DNA of 64,000 nt from Triangularia verruculosa (taxonomy: Eukaryota > Ascomycota > Sordariomycetes > Sordariales > Podosporaceae): NCBI GenBank assembly GCA_033296885.1, contig MU863933.1:164490-228489 (forward strand), given 5' to 3'. Each line of letters begins with the position of its first letter. Position 1 is the first letter of the stretch. Of this stretch, positions 13,601 to 23,845 are shown one piece after another. The position numbers were made by a program, and so were the translations under genes. Under the pieces are notes generated by a model. The model saw nothing but the letters and a program-made list of their open reading frames with translations, ran no database searches and was not told where the DNA came from.

Positions 13601-14741
13601 TTCTCAATGCCGTTCATCAGGAGGCTGCAGGTTTATATTCTAAGCTCACTTTTCTCAGTTCCCATTAGTGGTGGTTGATACCGAAATCTTCACCTCTTTA
13701 CATGGTTGATGAGTGCCGGACAACACTTGTACTTGTACCGGTATCTTAGGGCATGCGCTGATCCTCGAAGACTTGAATGTTTCTTCACCGAGCTTAACTC
13801 GCGAGAATAACCCCAAATTCCACTTTCCACAGCTGTCTCAGCATTTTCATCCTAGACGTCCCCAAGCCGATCTCCGCCTTGGTTGCATGTGAGCTACTGC
13901 ACCTCCCCGCAAAACGATACCACAGCTCGATTCATGCGGTGGACCTGGACAGCGGAAGAGGAAACGCCATCAGGTTAGGAGAATTAGAAAGTCAGGGGTA
14001 AGCTGCCGACTTGCCAAGGTGCCAGGGAGACAGAATCACGACCTGATTCGGCGGGTGGTTTTGCCGAAGCTTGTTTTCTTCGGGTAGGTATCCGAGAGTT
14101 TTAAAGATGACTACAGATTCAACTGTGAGTTTGCAATTTTTGCGCCCCTCTCTCTTGGGCGTTTTGGTGATCCGAAGGGAAAAAGCCTGCAGAAACAACA
14201 TACAGCGTGGCTCAAGAATCCTGGGTTGGCCAAATTTCTGCAGCCAGAGATATAGCCGCCTAGATCTTGAGCCTCTTGATATTTGAATACAGCTTAAAGA
14301 GAGTCACTACACACTCTGGAAGATATCAAAGAAATCTGCAACCATCTTCGGACAACCAGGTAGCAGCCAGACAGATGACTGGATCAGGTTACATGATATA
14401 TTGACTTGGGGATAGGTCTTAACCTCAAACTTGGGCAAATAATTATGGTGATTTTAGTTATATACGAATAGAAAAAGAGGGAATTTGAAGTTCCTGGTGG
14501 TCCGAATGACGTCTTCAGAATTTTGAGTTCACAGCTGCGCCTTGCAAGCTTTGGCACATTTTGCCAGCTGGGCTGAAAGCTTTTCACCGTTCAATCGAAT
14601 TCCCTCGAATCTTTCCGCCTTTAAACCTCATCCAACGGCCTTTCAAATTGCTTAGACCACCTCGGCCCTCGAGAAAGCGACCGCAAACAAGGAGCCCTTG
14701 AAGCCGATTTGAGAATTCACAGCACAGAGAAGAACTAAACG
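10646..14741. other. 4.1-kb gene-free interval
   Basis: No coding region of convincing length or composition. All frames are short and lack domain motifs. The first part is presumably the long 5' regulatory region of the Zn2Cys6 gene; the last 100-200 bases are the promoter and 5' UTR of the small membrane protein at 14742. A G-run sits near 11279-11287. No tRNA, transposon or repeat recognised. Confidence 0.55.
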
Positions 14742-15464
14742 ATGACAGCCAATCTTGAGTCTATTTCGCATCATGATACTGCCGCAACTGGCAGCGCCAT
14801 CACACACCCTCAAACAACAAACAATTCTCATCTTGCGCTTCCGCTTCCCAGCCCAAGGGGCGACGCAAGCAATAACCCTCTCCGAACAGACAGCCCATCA
14901 CCACCGCCCCCCGAATCAACATTACGACGACGATGGAACGCCATAACCAAAATCCTTCTCTTCCAGTACAAAATTCCCATCATCGATGACGACCCCGACC
15001 CCAACCCACCCCCCCCTCGCCCCCCTTTCACCCCTCAACAAATCACCCGCTGGTACATCCTCGCCACGCCCCTCTACTGGATGCACTTATCGTTCATCTT
15101 CGCTTTCCCATGGTTTCTTCTCCACCTAGACAGCCACGGAAACACCGCCATCGTTTTAAGGTCCAGCTGGCGAATCATATTTTTCAGTGTTACAAGGGGA
15201 ACCCTCCTGGATCTTGTCCTCTTGACAATATGGTACCTGACGGGGTGGCAGGTTTGGGGGTTGAGGTGGGTGAGGAGAAGGATGGCGCTGTGGAAAGATT
15301 CGGAGGACCTGGTTGGAAGGGAGGAGGTGGAGAGGATAGTCAGAGAGGTGTATAGGCCTTTAGGGCGTTTATTGGAAGATTTGCTGATGGGGTGGATGGG
15401 GAACCCTGGGAGGAGGGATACTGGGCACGAGGTAGGAGGTAAGGGGGAGAAGGAGAGGGGTTGA
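14742..15464 (+). CDS. Small two-TM membrane protein, unknown function
   Basis: Single-exon frame of 240 aa starting at an ATG in a reasonable context (AAACGATGAC). I do not recognise the family. Residues 1-100 are Ser/Pro/Thr-rich and probably disordered, with a proline run at ~89-95. Two hydrophobic segments follow at ~104-128 (WYILATPLYWMHLSFIFAF) and ~144-168 (IIFFSVTRGTLLDLVLLTIW), separated by a short loop containing HLDSHGN. The C-terminal third is highly charged and Arg/Glu-rich, then Gly-rich. Codon usage has the C-ending bias of neighbouring genes. The frame could be a lineage-specific membrane protein; a chance frame is possible but less likely given the paired helices and composition. 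Confidence 0.6.
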   Translation: MTANLESISHHDTAATGSAITHPQTTNNSHLALPLPSPRGDASNNPLRTDSPSPPPPESTLRRRWNAITKILLFQYKIPIIDDDPDPNPPPPRPPFTPQQITRWYILATPLYWMHLSFIFAFPWFLLHLDSHGNTAIVLRSSWRIIFFSVTRGTLLDLVLLTIWYLTGWQVWGLRWVRRRMALWKDSEDLVGREEVERIVREVYRPLGRLLEDLLMGWMGNPGRRDTGHEVGGKGEKERG

Positions 15465-16899
15465 TGCTAGAGGAGGATAGATGGTGACCAGGGTGAGGGT
15501 GGGTTTATATGAGATTCTGTAGATGCTGTGGTTTATGGGCAGAAAGGAGAGGGTTTTCAGACTTTGGTTCAACGCCATTTTTCCTGCCATATGTACATCG
15601 AATTAAGGTGCGTCACATCAAGATGGTCGTCTTTCTCTCCTTTGAAAACTGTTTTGATCAGATGATGGGAGACCTGGAAGCACGGCGGGTAAGGCTCTTT
15701 GGAATATGACTGGAAAGCATGCTGTACCCACACGGAATGCATACCGAGAGAGATCCAACAGCAATCTAAAGACAGCACGCCACTCCACGTGTACAACCCT
15801 GCCGAGAGAAAGGCCTCGACGACACATCCAACGACAAGCCTTCACCGCACGTCAAACCGTGGGCCAGACGGTCTCTCTCTCTCGGCCCAACCCGAAACTA
15901 GATTAATTGTTGGACTCACGACCGCGCGGGTTGGTACTCTAAACTTGTTGCTTGCGACCTCTTTTTGCCGTTGTTTTCACTCTCGTCACGTCTATATTAC
16001 CTTGCAATCTTGGAGATCTGACCAAACAACACATATGAATCCGGGTAAGCAACAGTAGAATGCCGGCCGGACTACTCACCCCTCCTCCTCCTCGGTAGCT
16101 TCCTTTTCAGTGTATTCAGACATCCTCAGGGAAGTGAGATAGTGGATGTAAACGAACGTATCCCTCAAATTTGGTTTTCCATTCAAAAAGAGTCTGAAAG
16201 ATTTTGCGATAATCATGCCGTAAAGTAGCATCGATCCGGGACCAGCTTCCGATAGAACCGTCTCGGTTCAGTTGACGCACATGCACCTTCGCGTTCCATT
16301 GTGCGAGTTGTAAATGCACAGTAAACCGCCATCACAAACACACACAAACACATACACACAAAGTCCGCTTCAAACCGCTCACCACACAAAACTTGCCGCA
16401 CAGACGACACAGTGATCACGTTCCCGAGTCCCCTCCTAGAATAAATGCCCAATACCCACCCCTCCGCACGAAAATGCAACATGTTTACCACATAATCTAG
16501 GCCTCCATCGAGCTTTAACCGAGCGAGGCTTGGCTCATACCTCTCCTCTCTTCGTCGGAGTGGCCATCAGGCCCGACTCGGTTGCTGATCGCTCGAACAA
16601 GATGTCTGCTCCGCCGCCGTGATGTCTCGTGGTGTTATTTGGTGTGTAGCATATCCTACGAGGAAAAGTCGCTTCATGTGTTGATGCTGCTCGTACTCGG
16701 ATAGCCATGCAGCCAGCCCTTTGTAATCCAAACCGTGCCTATCGCAATGCTTTCCTCAGTCAGTACATAGTGCCTAGCGAGGTGTGATGAGAAGACCACC
16801 TACCATTGCCAAAAAGTGTGCGCCCAATAAATCCGTAATACATCCATCCTCCTTTGCTGTTAGTCCTACCAATGATCCAAGATAACGCTTTACCGTCCC
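15465..16899. other. Intergenic, convergent
   Basis: 1.4 kb between the small membrane protein and the QutR-like gene, which converge. It contains a CA-rich microsatellite near 16333-16363 and short overlapping frames with no recognisable domains. No RNA gene seen. Confidence 0.55.
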
Positions 16900-19260
16900 T
16901 CAAAAAAGCTGCCTCCCACTAGCCAGTCTCACAAAGCTATACGGCACATTCTGCCCAACAAGCAGCCTCAACGTCTCAACCGTCGTAAAGGCGGTCACAT
17001 CCGCCGCCCCATACGCTGCAAATCCACATTGCTCAGCAATCAAACCCGGATCTCCCTTCCGCGGCGCAACCTGTCCCGAGCCGTCCGCCAGGTCCAGAAA
17101 CACCCTCCTCGAGTTTTCCCTTCCCGCACCCGGACCCCCTCGAGGCGGTGACCCAAATAGACGAACCAGCATTCCCACCAAATTGCTTTTTTCCGGGCCC
17201 AGGGCGCTCACCACCACAAACGGTGAGCCAGCCCCCGCTCGTATGGATTCGGTGCCGTTCGAGTTGATCGTTCGGGCTCGATGTATGCTTTCAAGGCTGT
17301 TGAATGGCTCAATGAGGAGGTCTTTGGCGAAGGCGGGAGGTGTCTTGAAGCCGACAGTGTAGACCTTTCCAACTTTGAGAGCCTTGAGAGCAAACAGCGC
17401 GCTCGCTGCGTCATCTGCCGAGGAGGCAAGGACCACGGCTGCACAGCCAAAGTAGGCCGATGGAGCGAGGTCGCGAGTTAAGGTGCTGAGTATACCTTTC
17501 CAGGAGGCGTTGTCAAAGACGAGAGAGGTGTTGGGTGGCAGCCCAGACTGCGTCGAAGTAACCGCACTCAATGGGTCTCCGTTCTGCTGCCGTGGCGGGC
17601 TCGATGGTGTTGATGCCGAATTAGATGATGTGGTCGGACGAACGACGATGGTGTCCACCATTCCAATCAGACGAGCGGCTTCACTGAGAACTGGACCGCT
17701 ACCATTGTTCAGCGATGCAAAGAAACCGGTGCTCGTGGCTAGGTTGGCAAGTGATATGGCTGGATTCAGGTAAGCACCGCCAAAGTTCCTTTGATTGCAC
17801 CATGTTTCGATTGAGGCGAGCCCTTTAGTCTGTCGTTCGACAACAGCAAAGTGATGAGGCAGACCAAGTTCGTTCAAGCATTTCTCATAAAACGGTGCCT
17901 GGGGAATGGCACGTCGCATGCTCGGACTAGTGATGCCATAGATGTTCTTCTTTGGCAGTTGTCCCACCAGCGCCAGTGCCTGGTTGATTTCAGCTGCGCT
18001 CATCTGGCCCGGTGCTGCAATGATGGGTAGTAGAGGGTGGGTAATAGGGGTGAACACCTTGTTCAACGTCCGAGAGAACTGCCCGGTTTCCCCCATGTTG
18101 ACAGCGGACAGCGGTGGCGAGTCTGGATATTCAGCCTTGATTTTTGACCGAAAATATTCAAGCTCAAAGTTCTCATTATGATCGTTGATAATGGCGATCA
18201 TTTTGACAATGTCGGCGTACCGTCGGGACTGGAGGAATATCGACTCTGCCCGTTCTGAGGGCCACTTGAAAGTGCCTGAGAAGTCATGGAAAGCGGACAT
18301 GATCCGACTGCTGCCGCGCTGTTCATACAGCCTTCGTCGAATGATTTCTGGGAGCCAAAGCTCAACGTCAATGTACTCAACACCCCACTGAATTGCCCGA
18401 TAAAGATATTCATAGAACAAGTCTGGATTTTCCATCGGAAAGAGACCGTTCTCTTTCGTACACCTCGTGGTAAATATGATTGGCAGTTCGGTCCGCTGAC
18501 GAAGAAGCATGAGTTGTTCACCAACGTAGCTCAAGCTTGGTATGTCCGAAAACTGACCGTTGTCAAGAGGCTCTTTCAACAGGTCTACTCGAATCTCAAC
18601 AGCGTCCGAGCCAACAGTCAGGATGTCGATGTTTGGGAGCGCAGCATGGACGTCTGGAAATGTCGTCGAGATAAAATACGTTCGTGGTTTGGCCATCAAG
18701 GTCTCGTGATGGCTCAACTGGCCCAAGGTATGTGATATAAAGCGTGCTAGGTCTCTCCTGAAGAAAGGGGCTTTGGTGTAAAGCCACTCGTAGTCGGTCT
18801 GAGCTGACAGGTAGACATCCGGGGGCATACCTAGCGTGGTGCAATGGGCATTGATCGTGACAACCAGCCCTTTGTTTCGGGAGGCTATATCAGCCTTTGC
18901 GTTTTCTGCTGAGACCCCAATAACCCAGTCTTGGTCATCTCTAACGACATCCCGAATCCTCCCTTTCAGTCGGTAAGGTTTCCCAAGAACCTCAGCAAAC
19001 ACCGCCACAATTTGCTCCTGACCAGGGCTATAGAGAATCACGACTATTCTTGCGTCTCCTTGTTGTAACCCGCCTCGAATTGTCATCTCACGTGATGCAC
19101 GTGGTGGTCGAGGCTCGATATCGATGTCCATAGATATAGCACCTCGTCCAAAATTAGGTGGTCCAGGTGTGGGCAACGGCTCCAGTGGTTGAACAGCCGC
19201 CATCTTGGCCGGTTTCGAATTCGTCAAGTAGGTGTGATCAGAGAAGGATTCGACAAACAT
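16900..19260 (-). CDS. Quinate repressor (QutR/qa-1S)-like AROM-derived protein
   Basis: Single-exon frame of 786 aa related to the C-terminal three domains of the pentafunctional AROM enzyme, as in the quinate-pathway repressors QutR (Aspergillus) and QA-1S (Neurospora). Residues ~68-185 correspond to a shikimate-kinase-like domain whose P-loop is gone (YSPGQEQI where GxxGxGKS is expected). Residues ~192-415 are type I 3-dehydroquinase-like and retain VEIRVD (E222, R224), SAFHDF (H325) and ADIVKM (K353), ending in VFTPITHP. Residues ~416-786 are shikimate-dehydrogenase-like (AAPGQMSAAEI onward), but the catalytic Lys of the usual NVTxPxK motif is absent (GGAYLNPAI). A start at the second Met (19203, context CCAAGATGG) is equally plausible. 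No qa/qut structural genes are adjacent, so its role as the quinate repressor itself is uncertain; it may be a paralogue. Confidence 0.8.
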   Translation of the reverse strand: MFVESFSDHTYLTNSKPAKMAAVQPLEPLPTPGPPNFGRGAISMDIDIEPRPPRASREMTIRGGLQQGDARIVVILYSPGQEQIVAVFAEVLGKPYRLKGRIRDVVRDDQDWVIGVSAENAKADIASRNKGLVVTINAHCTTLGMPPDVYLSAQTDYEWLYTKAPFFRRDLARFISHTLGQLSHHETLMAKPRTYFISTTFPDVHAALPNIDILTVGSDAVEIRVDLLKEPLDNGQFSDIPSLSYVGEQLMLLRQRTELPIIFTTRCTKENGLFPMENPDLFYEYLYRAIQWGVEYIDVELWLPEIIRRRLYEQRGSSRIMSAFHDFSGTFKWPSERAESIFLQSRRYADIVKMIAIINDHNENFELEYFRSKIKAEYPDSPPLSAVNMGETGQFSRTLNKVFTPITHPLLPIIAAPGQMSAAEINQALALVGQLPKKNIYGITSPSMRRAIPQAPFYEKCLNELGLPHHFAVVERQTKGLASIETWCNQRNFGGAYLNPAISLANLATSTGFFASLNNGSGPVLSEAARLIGMVDTIVVRPTTSSNSASTPSSPPRQQNGDPLSAVTSTQSGLPPNTSLVFDNASWKGILSTLTRDLAPSAYFGCAAVVLASSADDAASALFALKALKVGKVYTVGFKTPPAFAKDLLIEPFNSLESIHRARTINSNGTESIRAGAGSPFVVVSALGPEKSNLVGMLVRLFGSPPRGGPGAGRENSRRVFLDLADGSGQVAPRKGDPGLIAEQCGFAAYGAADVTAFTTVETLRLLVGQNVPYSFVRLASGRQLF

Positions 19261-20870
19261 GGGAATGTGTCGGTTTCACTCCCCTTATCGTTTCGATCCG
19301 CAACCAGCTGCTTTCCGTCCACGGTTGCAGTCCAAGCTCCAGCTAAGAGACAGCAGGATCCTCCTGAGAAAGCCTATTGCGCATGACCTTGGTTTCCAAG
19401 TTGAGGCAGTTGTTCTCTGATCCGCGCAAAGGTCCTTGACTGAGATGAAAAAGTGTAGGTGGTGATTGCTCGGCGTATTGAGAGGCTGGGAAATTATTTG
19501 CCCTGGTGGTCGAGGCTTTGGTGTTTTCGATGTTGAAGTTGCCTTCACCTTCAGAATCCTCCAAAAAGGCTGTAGACGTCGCGCTGGCCTGTCGGGAGTG
19601 TCCCAGCAAGGTTGGAGAAGACGTAATGCTCGAGTTCGAGCCAAGTCGCAGGTCGTGCTGGAGCCAGAGCCTCACAATACAACCGGTGGTGACGGCGGGT
19701 AAAAATGAGGCACGAAACGGAGGGTGCTAGAAGCACTCAATGGAAAGACCCGGCAACATGTACGGGTATATCAGCACCTGGATATCTGCCGCGTCATTTC
19801 TCTGGGGGTTGGGACCTGGGGATCAACAAGAGACAGAGAGGGTTTGCAAGGCATCTGGCACTGGGGTTTCTGGAAGGTAGATAGCGTATATTGGCTCTTG
19901 GTAACGCCAAGCCAGTCGAAATATTTCGCCGACGTTTGTTTTACCGTCATCAGACGGATGGAGCACTGACGGCTGACCTGAACCAGACGAGCGAGCAAGC
20001 TGGGTCAACTCCCACGCTTGGTCTGCCTCTGATCGCAAGTATTGGTGCTGCTAGCTGCCGGCCAGGGGGACGGGAACAGCGTGGGACTGGCTTAAAATAG
20101 TGGAGTCTAGGTAACTGTTATCATTACTGGCTATTAACCTTTCGTATTTCTTGTTTACGACACTCGATTGTGTTGGTGGAAGTCATACGCACAGAAAACA
20201 GGCGTGCCTGGATCTATCGTGGCGTCAGACTTGCCGTTCCAAATGCCGTCTGCGATCGATTCAGATTATCCATGGCCGGGTCCAAAACCGCTTGGGACGA
20301 ATCTGCCACGGGGCACCAGCTGGACTGTCGATGATTCCCTCTGAAGGGTCGACAGGGAAGATGGTAGGCGGGGAATCAACCGCACAGGTGTCTGGGAAAT
20401 TACGCGAAGACGGTCCGTAAGGCCAATTCATCCGGTGTTGCTTTGTGGTCGGCACAGGCCGAACGGTTGAATCTTGTGACAACCTGGACCGTTCAATTGG
20501 GAGCTGGAGAAGTGTGAGTTGCTCCAAGACAACCTACCCTGGAGGTGACAGGGGCGAGCGAGTGCGAGAAACCCCACAGTTTCTCCAGCACTGGAGAATT
20601 TCCCTTCAAAAGTCCGCCAATCAGAGCGCTTAGATTTGAGCCCATGCTCTGTTCGTGCAGATCTGACGGCGGCCGTTGCGCTAAAAGCTGGGGGAAAGAC
20701 CGCTAAAAGGGCCCTTTCCCAGGGATTCCTGCATCCACAGAAGATCTTCAGCAATCCTTCAAACTCTGATTCAACCAACAACCTGGGAAGAACAACACCA
20801 TAAACATCTCTGATGCATCGGGGGGCCTGCCTCTAATTTTCCGTAAATCACCTACTGCTATCTCGCCGTC
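19261..20870. other. Intergenic with possible decayed exons
   Basis: No complete gene. On the minus strand, 20063-19823 is open without an ATG and reads protein-like (EIFRLAWRYQEPIYAIYLPE), preceded by a possible CTAG acceptor; 19675-19343 is another protein-like open frame. Neither joins into a recognisable gene, and neither supplies the P-loop missing from the downstream QutR-like protein. They may be decayed exons or UTR. Confidence 0.35.
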
Positions 20871-21074
20871 TCATTCCGGAATACTTACTTCCATCCACTC
20901 CCTCGGCCCCGACCACAGCTTGCCATTGACGTATAAGTTGAGGTCATCACCGTTAAGGAAGATCGATTCTCCTGCCTGAAACGGCACATTTCGAGACAGT
21001 CTCCTTGCTCCCGTTTCATCCAAGGATCGCCTTCCCGAATTCAGGCTGAATAGAACCAAACTCCCGTCAGAGGC
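20871..21074 (-). pseudogene. Possible lectin-like gene fragment
   Basis: Minus-strand frame of ~67 codons opening at about 21074 just after a stop, with no ATG. It reads DGSLVLFSLNSGRRSL and, further on, VPFQAGESIFLNGDDLNLYV then NGKLW. The alternating pattern resembles bulb-type (B-lectin) mannose-binding repeats, but the fragment is too short to assign securely. A GTAAGT donor-like site follows REWME (at 20886), so this could be one exon of a decayed or unrecognised multi-exon gene. No partner exon was found. Confidence 0.3.
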
Positions 21075-21768
21075 AAATTCAGCGTGGGATCACTGGGATG
21101 TTGCTAAAATGATTGCTTCGACACTAGCTGTTGGGAGCAAAGCTGGGTAGGAGTTACCATTGCTTCAATAGGAAGACAGGCCGACGAGATCTACCCGGTT
21201 TCTTCCCCAGAGATTGCCTTGCATCAGAGACGGTCCGTGAAATGTACATCTACGGATAATTCTCCGAGGCACCAACGCCCGGCATGTTGGCGCAACATGA
21301 TGATAGCTTCACCTATCGTTTTTGGTGGATAAGTAATCCATCCAAGCATGGATCAGGATCCCTAGCGGCAAATGCCGCTGTATTGACTTCCAAGCGTTCT
21401 GACTGCTGGAAAATCTAGGCGCTGTTCGCTACCAGCTTGTCAATTTATGGGGGTCAACGTCTCGGCCCGAGATATCGCGACATTATGCGACGCAGGCCTG
21501 GACTGGGCCATAAAAAAGAGGCGAAACAGACGAGATCGAGTACTTGTCATGCCAGAAATACATATCATCATCCCACGTTCACTTGTAAACATGAGATGAT
21601 GTGGCAAACAATCATCTTGAATTGAACAGATGATTGACAGTCGTAGCCTCGTCCAATCACAGCACCACGAGCTCAAGCCATGCGGGCTAGTCCGTAAAGC
21701 TTTCCTATCTTGAGAACCTCAGTTGAAAGCTCTTGGTCCCTCTCCATAGAATTTTCTCCCGAGCATCA
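21075..21768. other. Intergenic
   Basis: No coding region, RNA gene or repeat recognised. It lies beyond the 3' end of the dihydroorotate dehydrogenase gene. Confidence 0.5.
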
Positions 21769-22788
21769 TCACCACTGACCCCTCAGTCCCTCCTCGATAC
21801 CACTGAAGACCTCCAACCCCTTCACACCCAAGGCAGTACCAATCCCAACAACCCCCGCCCCAGCAGCCCTCATTCTCTTGTAGCCTTTCTCATCCTCCAC
21901 GCCCCCAATACCGATAACAGTGATGTGCTTCAGGGCCTCTCTTTCGTCCAGCATCCTCCTGATGGTCGCCGCATTCCCTAATGCTAGCGGATGAAGTGCC
22001 GCCCCTGCCATACCTCCTATCCCGTTGCCTGGCAGAACAGCATTTCCGTCAGGTGAGAGGACTAAACATGACCCGAGGGTGTTGGTGCATGTTATGAAAG
22101 AGACCTGATCACCAGCCTCCTCAAGTGCAGAGATCAGTTCATGGTATTCGGATGAGTGTGTGTAAGGCGGTGTCTTGATTCCAAAGGGGACGCTTGGTGC
22201 GTCCGGGTTGAGGGAATCCTTCATGGCGAATCCAACGCAACGTAAATACTCAACAAGCGCAGCCTTGGAGTATGCGGGCGGAGGTTTGTGTGGTATGTTT
22301 GGACATGAGAGGTTGATCTCCATGTATATCTGGCCCGCTGTCACGAGCTCCGACAAATAGCCAGCGATACATTTGTAGCAATCCATAATCTCACCCGGGC
22401 TTCCGGTGACAGAGATGATGAAAGGCTTGCTGGGGTGAGATTTGGCGTGGGCATAATGCAACTTGTATATCCATTGCATGTAATGGATCAGGGCATGGGG
22501 GCTGTAGCCCAAAGTGTTGAGACTCGCTGTTTGAGAGGGAGCTTTGCTGGCTTCTTGCGGTGTTGGGTTAGTGGACTCTGGGGAGTTGTGAGTGGATGGG
22601 TCGAAAAAAGTATATCGGTGAACAGCGTCGTCGTGCTTGAACCCATCCAGAGTAGCGGTTCGAGTTGTCACTGCACCTGTGGAAGGGCAGAGATACAGGC
22701 TCTCGAGGTCGTCATATGTGGAGGCCCATGGGTTGGCAGAGTTGGTCAACGGCGGGCTGATTTTGATGGGCGGTGGTAGTCCTGACAT
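21769..22788 (-). CDS. Dihydroorotate dehydrogenase, class 1A type
   Basis: Single-exon flavoenzyme of 339 aa that would oxidise dihydroorotate to orotate in pyrimidine synthesis. It matches the soluble class 1A (fumarate-linked) family rather than the mitochondrial class 2 enzyme: no presequence or N-terminal TM helix, N-terminus SANPWAST, MEINLSCPNIPHKPP with the class 1 catalytic cysteine (C162), GIKTPPY with the conserved lysine (K205), FMN-binding NGIGGMAG, and GIGGVEDEKGYKRMRAAGA then IGTAL at the C-terminus. The segment around residues 45-95 is longer and less conserved than in bacterial class 1A enzymes. Most filamentous ascomycetes make UMP with the class 2 enzyme, so this may be a second, accessory enzyme; substrate is inferred from the family. 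Confidence 0.88.
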   Translation of the reverse strand: MSGLPPPIKISPPLTNSANPWASTYDDLESLYLCPSTGAVTTRTATLDGFKHDDAVHRYTFFDPSTHNSPESTNPTPQEASKAPSQTASLNTLGYSPHALIHYMQWIYKLHYAHAKSHPSKPFIISVTGSPGEIMDCYKCIAGYLSELVTAGQIYMEINLSCPNIPHKPPPAYSKAALVEYLRCVGFAMKDSLNPDAPSVPFGIKTPPYTHSSEYHELISALEEAGDQVSFITCTNTLGSCLVLSPDGNAVLPGNGIGGMAGAALHPLALGNAATIRRMLDEREALKHITVIGIGGVEDEKGYKRMRAAGAGVVGIGTALGVKGLEVFSGIEEGLRGQW

Positions 22789-23023
22789 GGCTGATGACTT
22801 GAATGAGACTCGCTGTTAGCTCAGAGTCTTGGATGTTAGGTGTTGTTGAATTATCGTTTGACCCCAAGTTGGCGGGGCTGCACAACATCGAGATAAGAAA
22901 TGCCCCCGCATCAAGCATGTGGGGTCGACACATAAGTGATGAGATATCAACAGTTATTCAAGTCAACCGCACGAAAACCAGGTTTGGTACCATATGCTTA
23001 ATTATTTTGATTTATATCATCCT

Positions 23024-23845
23024 CTAGAGCATATCATCAATGCCCTTGTCAGCATCCTTCTTGATCAGCTCGACCATGCCCTATCAGAGTTTAGCATATC
23101 ACTATCAAAACTTGAGACAACAACTCACCTCAGGCATGATGGGCTTTCCATCTTCAGTCTTAACGTAGCGGAATGGCATCTCTGTGCTCTCATACTCGTT
23201 GAACTTGAGCTCTGGGAAGTCAACATACGGGATGTCCTTCAATGGTGCTGCGATAAGGTTAGCGTAGAACATCAAGTCGGAAAATAGGTTTCATACTTTT
23301 GCCCTCAACCACCAGACGAGTTACACGGACTGCAGTGTCCGTGGTCATCTGAACGGGCCCGAGACGGCGGCCCTCAAAACCTTTGGCGCGCAGCTCAGAC
23401 GTTCTGTCTGTTGCCAAGTTAGACGTAGTCATAATTGGTATCGAGACGGATTGCTCTATTTACCTCTTGGAGGTTCATCACCTGCCATACTATTAGCATG
23501 AATTCTGAAGTTCATATTGGCTCCTAACACACCAAGAATTCCACCAAACAGAAAAACGTCAAAATTGTCCGCATCTTCAGGGGCAAGGTCGCTCTTCCCC
23601 TGAGGATCAAGAAGGCATACTCTAGACTTCTTGTCCGCATACAGCTCCTCCACGCCTCGTTTTTCAGCCGTGAATGAAGGGATGGCAGCCAAGGTTTCCG
23701 GAACCTTGAACTGTGGGTGGAGAGACGAAAGAAAGAACTTGGCCCCAGTCTCTTGCGACTCGCGGGCAATGGTGATGTACTCGAGTTCTGACCAGGGTCC
23801 GAGCTCCTCGTCCAGGTGCTCGACGATGTAGGTTTTCGGAGTCAT
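23024..23845 (-). CDS. SFM1: SPOUT-type protein arginine methyltransferase SFM1
   Basis: Cytosolic SAM-dependent SPOUT methyltransferase (formerly DUF431); yeast Sfm1 methylates an arginine of ribosomal protein S3. Five exons on the minus strand fit phase exactly: 23845-23533, 23481-23464 (18 nt), 23407-23297, 23247-23129 and 23080-23024, giving 205 aa, close to yeast Sfm1. Conserved blocks: N-terminal TYIVEHLDEELGPWSELEY, CLLDPQGKSDLAPED, FDVFLFGGILG joined through the micro-exon to DEPPRDRT, RLGPVQMTTDTAVRVT, IPYVDFPELKF and TEMPFRYV, ending in DDML. These are the knot and SAM-binding parts of the family. Transcribed divergently from KEX1. The gene model is strongly supported because every junction restores conserved sequence. 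Confidence 0.93.
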
